Under the pieces are notes generated by a model, which made no database searches, was not told the origin of the DNA, and worked only from the letters and a program-made list of their open reading frames with translations. Made by a program: the position numbers and the translations under genes. From Streptomyces viridiviolaceus (GTDB lineage Bacteria; Actinomycetota; Actinomycetes; Streptomycetales; Streptomycetaceae), in the NCBI RefSeq assembly GCF_014650995.1, contig NZ_BMWA01000014.1, forward strand, positions 124,001 to 188,000: a stretch of 64,000 nt of DNA, given 5' to 3'. This document shows, in pieces, positions 37,236-45,165 of this stretch (position 1 is its first letter; the number at the start of each line of letters is the position of its first letter).

Positions 37236-37264
37236 TTGACAGGTGTTTTCTTCACTTCTTAAAT
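37236..37264 (+). promoter_or_regulatory. Promoter of the GH16 gene with an inverted repeat over the -10 region
   Basis: TTGACA (37236-37241), a consensus -35 box, is followed after 17 bp by TTAAAT (37259-37264). The inverted repeat TTCACTT / AAGTGAA (37251-37257 and 37269-37275, 11 bp apart) straddles the -10 box and could be a repressor site. The leader to the start codon is about 145 nt. Confidence 0.55.
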
Positions 37265-37417
37265 CACAAAGTGAACTGAACGCCCCACAGGTCGAGTTGT
37301 CGTCCCCACATTCACATCGGCGCGGTGATCAATCGGTTCAGCGCGCCGCTCGGCTCCGTGTCTGTCATGCGCATGCCAATAGGCATCACCCCCCACGATC
37401 TCCTGGAAGGGAGAGAC

Positions 37418-38698
37418 ATGGACTTCCCGCGCTCGCCCCGGCGCCTGCTGCTGTCCCTCGCCTCGGTCCTCGCCTTCGCGTCGCTGTCCACCGGACTGGC
37501 GCAAGGCGCGCCCGCGCCCGAGGAAGGGATCACCGCGCCTTCCGCCGCCGCCCCGGCAGCGGCCGCCGTCACGTTCTCCGACGAGTTCGACGGGCCCGCG
37601 GGCTCCGCCGTCGACGGGACCAAATGGCAGACCGAGACGGGCGACAACGTCAACAACCACGAGCGGCAGTACTACACGGCGGGCAACCGGAACGCCGCCC
37701 TCGACGGTCAGGGCCACCTGGTCATCACCGCCCGGAGGGAGAACCCGGGCAACTACCAGTGCTGGTACGGAAGGTGCGAGTACACGTCGGCCCGGCTCAA
37801 CACGGCCGGTCGGTTCACCACGACGTACGGGCGTGTCGAGGCCCGGATGAAGATTCCGCGCGGACAGGGCATGTGGCCCGCGTTCTGGATGCTCGGCAAC
37901 GACATCGGGCAGGTCGGCTGGCCGAACTCCGGTGAGATCGACGTCATGGAGAACGTGGGCTTCGAGCCGTCCACCGTCCACGGCACCCTCCACGGCCCCG
38001 GCTACTCCGGCTCCGGAGGTATAGGCGCCGGGTACACGCTGCCCGGTGGTCAGGCGTTCGCCGACGCCTTCCACACCTTCGCCGTCGACTGGAGCCCGAA
38101 CGCGATCACCTGGTCCGTCGACGGCACCGTGTACCAGCGGCGCACGCCCGCCGACCTCGGCGGACGGCAGTGGGTCTTCGACAAGCCCTTCTTCCTGATC
38201 CTGAACCTCGCCGTCGGCGGCTACTGGCCCGGAGACCCGGACGGCAGCACGGTGTTCCCCCAGCAACTCCTGGTGGACTACGTCCGGGTCAGCACGGACA
38301 GTGGTCAGCCGGGTGGCGGCGGTCCCATCACGGGCGTCGGCGGCAAGTGCGTCGACGTCGCAGGCGCGGGCACGGCCAACGGCACCCCTGTCCAGCTGTA
38401 CGACTGCAACGGCACCGCCGCGCAGCGGTGGACCGTCGGCTCCGACGGCACCATCCGCGCGCTCGGCAAGTGCCTGGACGTCGCATCGGGCGGCACGGCG
38501 GACGGCACCCCCGTCCAGCTCTGGGACTGCAACGGCTCTGCCGCCCAGCAGTGGGCGGTCCCCGCCGCCCGCGACATCGTCAACCCCCAGGCGGACAAGT
38601 GCCTGGACGCCACGGGCGGCAGTTCCGCCAACGGCACCCGGCTGCAGATATGGACCTGCACCGGTGCCTCCAACCAGAAGTGGACGGTGACCCGGTGA
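37418..38698 (+). CDS. Secreted GH16 endo-beta-1,3-glucanase with ricin-type lectin domain
   Basis: 426 residues. A Sec/Tat-style signal peptide (RSPRRLLLSLASVLAFASL) is followed by a GH16 jelly-roll domain (about 50-300) with the catalytic motif GEIDVMEN, nucleophile E173 and acid/base E178. A glycine linker leads to a ricin B lectin/CBM13 domain with three QxW-type repeats (AAQRW, AAQQW, NQKW). It should hydrolyse beta-1,3- or mixed-linked glucans such as laminarin outside the cell. ATG 37418 has GGGAG at 6 nt. Its own promoter lies at 37236 and a strong terminator follows. Confidence 0.93.
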   Translation: MDFPRSPRRLLLSLASVLAFASLSTGLAQGAPAPEEGITAPSAAAPAAAAVTFSDEFDGPAGSAVDGTKWQTETGDNVNNHERQYYTAGNRNAALDGQGHLVITARRENPGNYQCWYGRCEYTSARLNTAGRFTTTYGRVEARMKIPRGQGMWPAFWMLGNDIGQVGWPNSGEIDVMENVGFEPSTVHGTLHGPGYSGSGGIGAGYTLPGGQAFADAFHTFAVDWSPNAITWSVDGTVYQRRTPADLGGRQWVFDKPFFLILNLAVGGYWPGDPDGSTVFPQQLLVDYVRVSTDSGQPGGGGPITGVGGKCVDVAGAGTANGTPVQLYDCNGTAAQRWTVGSDGTIRALGKCLDVASGGTADGTPVQLWDCNGSAAQQWAVPAARDIVNPQADKCLDATGGSSANGTRLQIWTCTGASNQKWTVTR

Positions 38699-38700
38699 AC

Positions 38701-38738
38701 GGCGCGGGCCGGGGCTGACAGCAGCACCGGCCCGCGCC
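38701..38738 (+). terminator. Rho-independent-like hairpin after the GH16 gene
   Basis: GGCGCGGGCCGG (38701-38712) pairs perfectly with CCGGCCCGCGCC (38727-38738) across a 14-nt loop, two bases after the stop codon. No T-tract, which is usual in streptomycetes. Confidence 0.75.
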
Positions 38739-39097
38739 GGACACGGCCGAGACCCTCGCTCTCGGCACGCCGGACCCCGACGCGGTGAGTGCCGGCAGGG
38801 GTCGTTCGAAGGGTGGACGCAATCAGGAGACCGAAGCCATTTCCTCCCTGTTGGCTTCGTCTTCCGTCTTCGTTTCCTGAGCCCGGTCCGGGTGATGGTG
38901 CGACCCCGTGAGTGGTCCGAAACGGGCGGGCCAGTCGAAGGTCACCAAGGTGTCGTAGCGGAACTACGTTCTCCCATGCGCGCAGGTCACCCGCAGTGCG
39001 CAACATCCGTTCAACTCAGGTCCAAACGTCACACAGGTCGCTGTCAACCTGATGCACTGCATCCGCACAAGTTTTCACTCCCAGGGGGGAACAGCAC
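38739..39097. other. Non-coding upstream region of the glycosyltransferase operon
   Basis: 359 bp with no plausible gene; AT content is locally higher than elsewhere. It holds a perfect inverted repeat GATGCA-C-TGCATC at 39051-39063, 34 bp before the ATG of the 56-residue gene, which may be an operator. Confidence 0.45.
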
Positions 39098-39268
39098 ATG
39101 TCCGACAACGGACAGCTCGCCCAGACCGGCATCGGCACGGTTGTCATCGGCGGCACCGCCTATTACATCGGCGGATGGATGATCGCCGCCGCAGCCACCC
39201 TCGTCATCGCCGGGGCACTTCTGATCCGCCTGCGGTTCCGTCGTGGCCGCAGCGTGGGCGAGGAGTGA
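39098..39268 (+). CDS. 56-residue membrane peptide coupled to the glycosyltransferase
   Basis: A short gene with ATG 39098 behind GGGGGGAA. The product has a polar N-terminus (MSDNGQLAQTGIGTVVIGG), one long hydrophobic stretch covering about residues 12-43, and a basic end (RLRFRRGRSVGEE), so a cytoplasmic C-terminus is expected. LAQTG resembles an LPxTG sorting signal but lies at the wrong end. Its stop codon is overlapped by the GTG start of the glycosyltransferase, giving obligate coupling. It may be a small accessory subunit of that enzyme (inference); no family recognised. Confidence 0.72.
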   Translation: MSDNGQLAQTGIGTVVIGGTAYYIGGWMIAAAATLVIAGALLIRLRFRRGRSVGEE

Positions 39269-40758
39269 GCGGCAGGCGCCGCCGGATCCCGGTGCTGGCC
39301 GCGCGCCAGCACCGGTCCGGCACCGTACTGATGGGCATCTTCGTCCTCGGCCTCGCCGCCGCCTGGGCCGCCCACCACGCCCTTGTCGCCTCCGACTGGA
39401 ACTCCCGCACCACCAGCCGCCTGTCGATGGTCTGGCTCGCCCTGTTCTTCGTCTTCATGGCACAGACCCTCATGTACCACCTGGAGCGGCCCCGCCGGCT
39501 GACGCCGAGGCTGGCCCGCCAACTGGACGAACTGCACGTGTCCATTCTCGTCCCCGTCTACAACGAGGACCCCGGCTACCTGAAGCTCGGCCTCGAATCC
39601 TTCCTCCGCCAGACCCGCCTGCCGAACAGCGTCCACATCGTCGACGACGGCTCCACCAGCAGCGACTACGCCGAGGTCCGGGCCTGGTGGGAACAGGCCG
39701 CCAGGCAGGCCGGCGTCGCCACCAGCTGGCAGCGCGTCCCCAACGGCGGCAAGCGCCACGCCCAGGCCCACGCCGTCCGCGTCAGCTCCGACGCGGACAT
39801 CTACATCACCTGCGACTCCGACTCCTGCTTCGCCCCCGACGCGGTCGCCGAAGTCCTCGCCCCCTTCACCCGCCCGCGGGTGCAGTCGGTGGCAGGCATC
39901 GTCATCGCCACCAACAACCGCGCCAACCTCCTGGCGCGCATCACCGACCTGTGGTTCACCACGACCCAGCTCGTCGACCGCTCCGGCCAGTCCGCGGTCG
40001 GCGCCGTCATGGTGAACTCCGGGCCACTCGCCGCCTACCGTGCCGACGTCGTCCGGGACAACCTCGGCTCCTACCTCAACGAGACCTTCATGGGCCGTCC
40101 CGTGATGTTCTCCGACGACAGCCTGCTCACTCTCTACGCCCAGGAACGCGGCCTCACCGTCCAGCAGCCGAGCGCCGTGGTGTTCACCGCCATGCCCGAG
40201 AAGTGGTCCCACTTCTCCCGGATGTACCTGCGGTGGATGCGGGGTTCCACCATCCGCTCCGTGTGGCGCATGAAGTACCTGTCTCCCGCCCGGCCCGCGT
40301 TCTGGCTGCACCTGCTGCGCTGGTTCCAGATGTTCCTCGTGCAGATGGTCACCGTCTGGCTGCTGCTGGTGGAACCACTCGCGTTCAACAACCTGCCGCC
40401 CGCATCCATGCTGTGGGTGCCGTTCCTCATCGGCTGGGCCCAGGGCCTGCGCTACCTCGGCATCATCCGCAGCGACGAACGGATCCGGTCCCGGGCGCTG
40501 ACCTGGCTGATGATGCCGCTGGCGATCGTCCTCGCCTGGACGGTACTGCGCTGGCTCCGCTGGTACGGCATCGTCACCTGCGCCCGGACCGGCTGGGGCA
40601 CCCGGCAGAACGGCGCCGAGGTCTCCCTCAACGGCAGCACCCCCACACCGCCGACGGCCCCTGCCCCCATGGACCGTCCACCTGCCCCGGCCCAGCATGC
40701 GAAGCTCCTGGACCCGTACAGCGAGCAGACGCTGGAAATATCGCTGCGCCCCCGGTAG
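39265..40758 (+). CDS. Processive family 2 glycosyltransferase (hyaluronan/cellulose synthase-like)
   Basis: 497 residues. Two N-terminal helices precede a GT2 domain with HVSILVPVYNED, DDGS (127-130), the DxD motif DSD (184-186) and a later FSDD. Three or four C-terminal helices form the export pore as in hyaluronan synthase. The usual Q(Q/R)xRW product-binding motif appears as MYLRW, with M in place of Q. It should polymerise and export an extracellular polysaccharide. GTG 39265 overlaps the stop of the 56-residue peptide gene and has no strong ribosome site of its own. No deacetylase or hydrolase partner is adjacent. Confidence 0.87.
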   Translation: MSGRRRRIPVLAARQHRSGTVLMGIFVLGLAAAWAAHHALVASDWNSRTTSRLSMVWLALFFVFMAQTLMYHLERPRRLTPRLARQLDELHVSILVPVYNEDPGYLKLGLESFLRQTRLPNSVHIVDDGSTSSDYAEVRAWWEQAARQAGVATSWQRVPNGGKRHAQAHAVRVSSDADIYITCDSDSCFAPDAVAEVLAPFTRPRVQSVAGIVIATNNRANLLARITDLWFTTTQLVDRSGQSAVGAVMVNSGPLAAYRADVVRDNLGSYLNETFMGRPVMFSDDSLLTLYAQERGLTVQQPSAVVFTAMPEKWSHFSRMYLRWMRGSTIRSVWRMKYLSPARPAFWLHLLRWFQMFLVQMVTVWLLLVEPLAFNNLPPASMLWVPFLIGWAQGLRYLGIIRSDERIRSRALTWLMMPLAIVLAWTVLRWLRWYGIVTCARTGWGTRQNGAEVSLNGSTPTPPTAPAPMDRPPAPAQHAKLLDPYSEQTLEISLRPR

Positions 40759-41151
40759 CCGCCATGGACCGCGGGTCCTGCCCTACCCCCCGGGGCGGGA
40801 CCCGCTCCGCCGCGGTCACCGCCTCCGGGCGGACGGCAAACGGTGCGCCGGGGCTGCCGATGCGGGTGGGCCGTTCGAGTGGCGGTGCCGGTCTCCTTCG
40901 GCGATGGTGGCAGGAGGACGCAGCCCCTGCGACCTGCCCTTCCGAGGCGTGTGTCCGTGCGCGCCGGTCGGTACCGCCGCCGCACGGCTCCGCCCGCGGC
41001 GCAGGGGCGTTCGCATGACGGAACCGGCGGCCGTCTCCATCACCTGTCCGGGCCGCCGGTGGCCGGCGCTCTCGGCCTGCTGCGCCGGGCCGGACGGTTG
41101 TGCGTCGGCCACGTCACTCGTGGACGGCACCAGCGGGACGAGGGAGAGCGG
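40759..41151. other. 393-bp stretch without a gene, containing a terminator
   Basis: After the terminator hairpin at 40771-40805 the sequence shows only composition-driven open frames. The right end should carry the promoter of the small secreted protein at 41152. Confidence 0.4.
40771..40805 (+). terminator. Hairpin after the glycosyltransferase gene
   Basis: GCGGGTCCTGCCC (40771-40783) pairs with GGGCGGGACCCGC (40793-40805): 13 bp with one G-U wobble and a 9-nt loop, 12 bp after the stop codon. Confidence 0.7.
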
Positions 41152-41505
41152 ATGAACGCGTTGAGGAACACGGCAGTGTCGGGACTGGCCGGCATCGCCC
41201 TGCTGGCCGTCACGGGCCCGGTAGCGATGGCCGCCGGGCCCGTGAGCGAGGCGAACAGCGTGGTGTGCGGCACCGACGACGCCACGGGACTCGCCGTGTC
41301 GGCCGGCCGGGCCGAGGAGTGCTCCGCCGCCCTCCAGGTCGCGGGCGCCTACACCCGGGACTGGGACGGCACGGGTGACGCGGCCACGACCGTCCACGCC
41401 GCGGGCTCCACGTGGAGCTGCCGGGAGCAAGAGGGCTCCCCCAACCCCTACCAGCAGTGCGTCGACACAAGCGACAGCAGCCGATGGATCACGCTGACGT
41501 CGTAG
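41152..41505 (+). CDS. Small secreted hypothetical protein, 117 residues
   Basis: A clear signal peptide (residues 1 to about 28, ending PVAMAAGP) precedes a polar mature part of about 90 residues with four cysteines (VVCGTDD, EECSAAL, WSCREQE, QQCVDTS) that could form two disulphides. ATG 41152 follows AGGGAGAG. I do not recognise the family. It is 57 bp upstream of another small exported protein, so the two are probably coexpressed. Confidence 0.72.
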   Translation: MNALRNTAVSGLAGIALLAVTGPVAMAAGPVSEANSVVCGTDDATGLAVSAGRAEECSAALQVAGAYTRDWDGTGDAATTVHAAGSTWSCREQEGSPNPYQQCVDTSDSSRWITLTS

Positions 41506-41562
41506 TCAGGCGTAGCAGGCGACAGCAGTGACCTGTGCCCCGCCGGCCCGGGAGGTTTCCTC

Positions 41563-41847
41563 ATGATGTCCATCCGTACGCTCGTGGCAACGGCCTTCGC
41601 CGCGACGACCCTGACCCTGCCCGCAGGGGCCATTGCCGCGCCGACGGCCACTCCGGCCGACTGCGCCAGTGCCCAGGCGGCAGCCGACCAGGCGGACGAC
41701 GACTTCGAGGCGATGAGGAAGGACTACCTGGCCCAGATGGCCGACGGCGGCCATCCCGACGCCTCCCAGCGTCAGGCACTCGCGGACGCCGATGTCGAGC
41801 GCAGCACGGCCCGCGCCGAGGCCGAGCGGATCTGCAACAGCGTCTGA
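41563..41847 (+). CDS. Small secreted helical protein, 94 residues
   Basis: Signal peptide of about 25 residues (TLTLPAGAIAAP) and a mature helical part rich in A, D, E and Q with two cysteines near the ends (DCASAQ and ICNSV), suggesting one disulphide closing a helical hairpin. ATG 41563 follows GGGAGG at 7 nt. No recognised family. It pairs with the preceding secreted protein. Confidence 0.72.
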   Translation: MMSIRTLVATAFAATTLTLPAGAIAAPTATPADCASAQAAADQADDDFEAMRKDYLAQMADGGHPDASQRQALADADVERSTARAEAERICNSV

Positions 41848-41911
41848 CGGATGCAGGACGGTGGGCGGCGCTGAGCGGTGGCGCTCACTCCGTGTGCTCG
41901 CCCACCGGCCG

Positions 41912-42163
41912 TCAGTGGCTCACTCTGCCGCAGCAGACCTGCCGCATGGCCGCCGGGCCGAGGTCGGTGACGCCAAGATAGCTGTCGACCGCCACGATGG
42001 GGTCCGCCTCGGCGAGCAGTGCGCGCAGGACATGGACGACACCGTCGGTGCCGCCGAGAGCCAGTCCGTAGGCGTAGGGGCGGCCGATACCGACCGCTGT
42101 GGCGCCGAGCGCGAGGGCCTTGACGACGTCGGCGCCGGAACGCACCCCGGAGTCGAAGATGGC
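41912..42163 (-). pseudogene. C-terminal remnant of an FMN-dependent alpha-hydroxy-acid oxidase
   Basis: The 83 codons encode the FMN-binding end of the lactate/glycolate oxidase family: IFDSGVRSGADVVKALALGA, then GATAVGIGRPYAYGLALGG, and the typical SYLGVTDLGPAAM tail. A stop codon (42164-42166) lies directly before it and the N-terminal 300 or so residues, including the catalytic histidine, are missing. What precedes it is the end of the amidohydrolase gene. So it is the leftover of a gene truncated by deletion. An intact copy may once have belonged to the same operon. Confidence 0.85.
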
Positions 42164-42192
42164 TCACGGCCTTTCTCGTTCGGGGGTTTCCA

Positions 42193-43845
42193 TCAGGACC
42201 ACGTCGGCCGGCCGCCGAGGTAGGCGGCGGCCACCGCGACCTCCCCCCGGAAGCTGTCCGGGCCCACGACACGCGGGTCCGCGGTCAGGACGACGAGGTC
42301 GGCGCGCATTCCCGCGCGGAGCATGCCGATCTCGTTCTCCAGGTGCAGCTGCCATGCGGGGTTGACGGTGACGGCCCTCAGGGCCTCCTCGACCGTGAGA
42401 CGTTCGGCGGGGCCGTGCACACGGCCGCTGGTATGGCTGCGGCGGGTGATCGCGGTGGCGACGCTCGAGAGCGGGTCGGTCGGGGAGCAGATGCCGTCGT
42501 TGTGGAGGGAGACCCGGTGGCCCGCGTCCACGGCGGAACGGGCGGCCATCCAGCGGTCGGCGACTTCGGGGCCGAACAAGTCGTCCGCCAGCACGTCTCC
42601 CCACCACCGTACGTGGTCCATGAACAGGCTGACGGTGGCTCCGAGCCGGGCGGCGCGGCGGTACTGGTCCGCCGTCACGGCGCCGCAGTGCTCCAGGCGC
42701 GGTCGCAGCGTGCGCAGCCGCTCGGGATCGTCGGCGGCCGCCTTGCCGTAGGCGTCCAGGACGGCCTCGAAGGTGACGTCCCCGTGCACGTGGCAGGCGA
42801 CCGGAAACCCCTGAGCGCTGAACGCGAGGGTGAGGGCGGCGAGTTCGTCCGCGCTGTAGTTCATCGAGCCGTGGGCGCAGTGGTCGAGGCCGATGCGGAG
42901 GGTGGCGTCGTTGTCCTTGAAAGGGAAGCTGGTGGCGATGCTGCCCTGCCAGGGGGTGCCGTCGGCCCACAGTTTCATGCCGGATACGCCGAACATCGCC
43001 CGCGCCGGGGCGTGTCCGGCGAACCGGCGGTCGGGATCGGCGGCGAGGTCGGGCGTCCCCATGACGTAGGCACGCACTCGCACCTCGGAGTCCGGATGTT
43101 CTGCGGCGGCGCGCAGCGCGGGCAGCAGCCGGGGTTCGGCGGCCATCTCCGTGACGGTGGTGATGCCCGCGCGCGCATGACGGGAGAAGGCCCAGCGCAG
43201 GGCGGCCTGCACGTGATGGTCGTCCAGGCGGTCGTCGGCGACGGTGTTCATCAGCGCGATGACGGCCGCGCTTTCGTGCGCCTCGCCGGTGGGCTCGCCC
43301 TGCGCGTCGCGGACGAAGCGTGCGCCGGGCGGGTCGGGCGTGGCGGCGGTGATTCCAGCGGCGTGCAGTGCGGCTGTGTTGCCGTACGCCGCGTGACCGC
43401 TGTTGGAGACCAGCACCAGGGGTGCATGCGGGCTGATCTCGTCGAGCGTCGCGCGGTGGGGTGGGTCGAGGTCTCGCTGGAGCAGAAGGTCGATGCCGTA
43501 CGCGCCCACCGGCCGGCCGGGTGCCGATGCCACGGCCGCGCGGACCGTGTCGTAGACCTCCCGCCCGGTCGGCACGGTGAAGGGGCGGACGTCCACGGCG
43601 GGCGGCGCGATGGCCAGGCCCATGATCGTCGGGTGCCCGTGGGCCTCCACGAACCCGGGCATCAGCGTCCGGCCCTCGAGGTCCACGACGTCGGTGCCGG
43701 AATCGCGCAGGGGCAGTACGTCGCGAGCGGAACCCAGGGCGACGACGGTGCCGTCGCGTACGGCAAGGGCCTCCGCCTCGGGGGCGGCGGGATCCATGGT
43801 GAGGATCGGACCGCCGGTGAAGATGCGTTGCGGGGCGTGGGGCAC
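42193..43845 (-). CDS. YtcJ-type metal-dependent amidohydrolase
   Basis: 550 residues of the amidohydrolase superfamily (amidohydrolase_3). The N-terminal and C-terminal beta-sandwich surrounds a TIM barrel with PGFVEAHGHPT (metal-binding HxH), HVHGDVTFEAVL, LEHCGAV, and the late SLHNDGICSPTDPL, where the family's usual catalytic aspartate is found. The C-terminal MRADLVVLTADP is typical. The substrate is an unknown amide or carbamate. GTG 43845 follows AGGAG at about 7-8 nt. It is downstream of the M20 hydrolase in one operon, so both probably process one imported compound. Confidence 0.9.
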   Translation of the reverse strand: MPHAPQRIFTGGPILTMDPAAPEAEALAVRDGTVVALGSARDVLPLRDSGTDVVDLEGRTLMPGFVEAHGHPTIMGLAIAPPAVDVRPFTVPTGREVYDTVRAAVASAPGRPVGAYGIDLLLQRDLDPPHRATLDEISPHAPLVLVSNSGHAAYGNTAALHAAGITAATPDPPGARFVRDAQGEPTGEAHESAAVIALMNTVADDRLDDHHVQAALRWAFSRHARAGITTVTEMAAEPRLLPALRAAAEHPDSEVRVRAYVMGTPDLAADPDRRFAGHAPARAMFGVSGMKLWADGTPWQGSIATSFPFKDNDATLRIGLDHCAHGSMNYSADELAALTLAFSAQGFPVACHVHGDVTFEAVLDAYGKAAADDPERLRTLRPRLEHCGAVTADQYRRAARLGATVSLFMDHVRWWGDVLADDLFGPEVADRWMAARSAVDAGHRVSLHNDGICSPTDPLSSVATAITRRSHTSGRVHGPAERLTVEEALRAVTVNPAWQLHLENEIGMLRAGMRADLVVLTADPRVVGPDSFRGEVAVAAAYLGGRPTWS

Positions 43846-43893
43846 GGAAGCGTCTCCTGTCCTGCTCGTGTGCTCGGTATCCGGATCGCGCCG

Positions 43894-45165
43894 TCAGGCG
43901 GTGGGCGGCGCCAGCCATGGCGTCGACGCGACGAGGAGGTAGCGGACGCCCAGTTCGATGGTCGGGTCGGGCAGCGGCGCGAACAGCGGGGAGTGGTTGT
44001 GCGGTGTCTCCGGCGGGATCCCGTCCTCCAGCAGGTCGACGCCGCTGAAGGCAGCGGGGTCGAGGCCACCGAACGTCCAGTACACCGATGGCGCGCCGAG
44101 CAGGGTCCCGAAGGCGCCGAAGTCCTCGCTGCCGGTGAGCGGTCGGGGAAGGTCGATCACGTGGCCCGGCCCGAAGACGGTGCGGAACCGGTGCCGGACG
44201 GCCGCGGTGGCCTCGGGGTCGTTGACGGTCACCGGGAAACTGCTGAGGACGGTGGTCTCGGGTTCTTTCGGTGCCGAGGAAGCGGTGGCTTCGGCGCGGA
44301 CGGTCCGCTCGACGGCCTCCAGCAGTCGCCGGCGCACCGCGGGCGTCGCACTGCGGATGTTGATCCTGAGGTCGGCGGTGTCGGGAATGACGTTCTCCCG
44401 GGCCCCGGCGTGCAGTGACCCGACGGTGACAACGGCCGCCTGGTCCGCACTCACCTCCCGTGCGACCACCGTCTGCAGACGCATCACGGTGGCGGCGGCC
44501 ATGACGACCGGATCCACGGTCGCCGCAGGGGTGGATCCGTGCCCTCCGCGGCCGTGGAGGCGGACGGCCAGGCTGTCCGAGGCGCCCATGACCGATCCTG
44601 GGCGGGTGGCGACCAGGCCCGCGGGAGCGGGTGCCACGTGCTGGGCCAGGCAGACGTCCGGGTGCGGGAAGCGCTCGGCGAACCCGTCCTCGATCATCGC
44701 CGGGGCGCCGCCGACCTCCTCCGCCGGCTGGAAGACCGCGACGACCGTGCCCCGCCAGGCGTGCCGGTTGGCGGCCAGCAGCGCGGTGGCGCCCAGCAGG
44801 CACGTGACGTGCACGTCGTGGCCGCAGGCGTGCATCACGGGCACCTCCGCGCCGTCCGCGTCCACCGCGGTCCGGGTGGAGGCGTAGGGAAGACCGGTCG
44901 CCTCCCGTACCGGCAGCGCGTCCATGTCGGCCCGCAGCAGGACCACCGGTCCGTCACCGGAGGCGAGGACGCCGACGACGCCGGTACCGCCGACGCCCTC
45001 GGTGACCGCCCAGCCCTGTTGGCGCAGACGGGCAGCGACGATCCCGGCGGTGCGGAACTCCTGGTGGGACAGCTCGGGGTGGGTGTGCAGGTCGCGGTAG
45101 AGGGCGTGCAGGGCGGGCAGTTGCCGGGCCAGGCCGGCGAGGAGTGCCGTGCATTCGGCGGTCAC
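43894..45165 (-). CDS. M20 family amidohydrolase (N-acyl-amino acid/hippurate hydrolase type)
   Basis: 423 residues. Metal-binding motifs are complete: LRADMDALPV, ACGHDVHVTCLLGA (the GHD histidine), the catalytic EE in FQPAEEVGGAPAMI, H in LAQHV and the C-terminal H in PHNHSPLFAP. The M20D dimerisation domain lies at about 190-300. It should release an acyl group from an amino acid or amine. GTG 45165 follows AAGGAG at 6 nt and overlaps the stop of the MFS gene (GTGA), so carrier and hydrolase are coupled. Confidence 0.92.
   Translation of the reverse strand: MTAECTALLAGLARQLPALHALYRDLHTHPELSHQEFRTAGIVAARLRQQGWAVTEGVGGTGVVGVLASGDGPVVLLRADMDALPVREATGLPYASTRTAVDADGAEVPVMHACGHDVHVTCLLGATALLAANRHAWRGTVVAVFQPAEEVGGAPAMIEDGFAERFPHPDVCLAQHVAPAPAGLVATRPGSVMGASDSLAVRLHGRGGHGSTPAATVDPVVMAAATVMRLQTVVAREVSADQAAVVTVGSLHAGARENVIPDTADLRINIRSATPAVRRRLLEAVERTVRAEATASSAPKEPETTVLSSFPVTVNDPEATAAVRHRFRTVFGPGHVIDLPRPLTGSEDFGAFGTLLGAPSVYWTFGGLDPAAFSGVDLLEDGIPPETPHNHSPLFAPLPDPTIELGVRYLLVASTPWLAPPTA

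Noticed and set aside
42164..44803. Minus-strand frame of 879 codons over both amidohydrolases
   Set aside because: It is out of phase with the YtcJ and M20 genes, whose catalytic motifs are intact.
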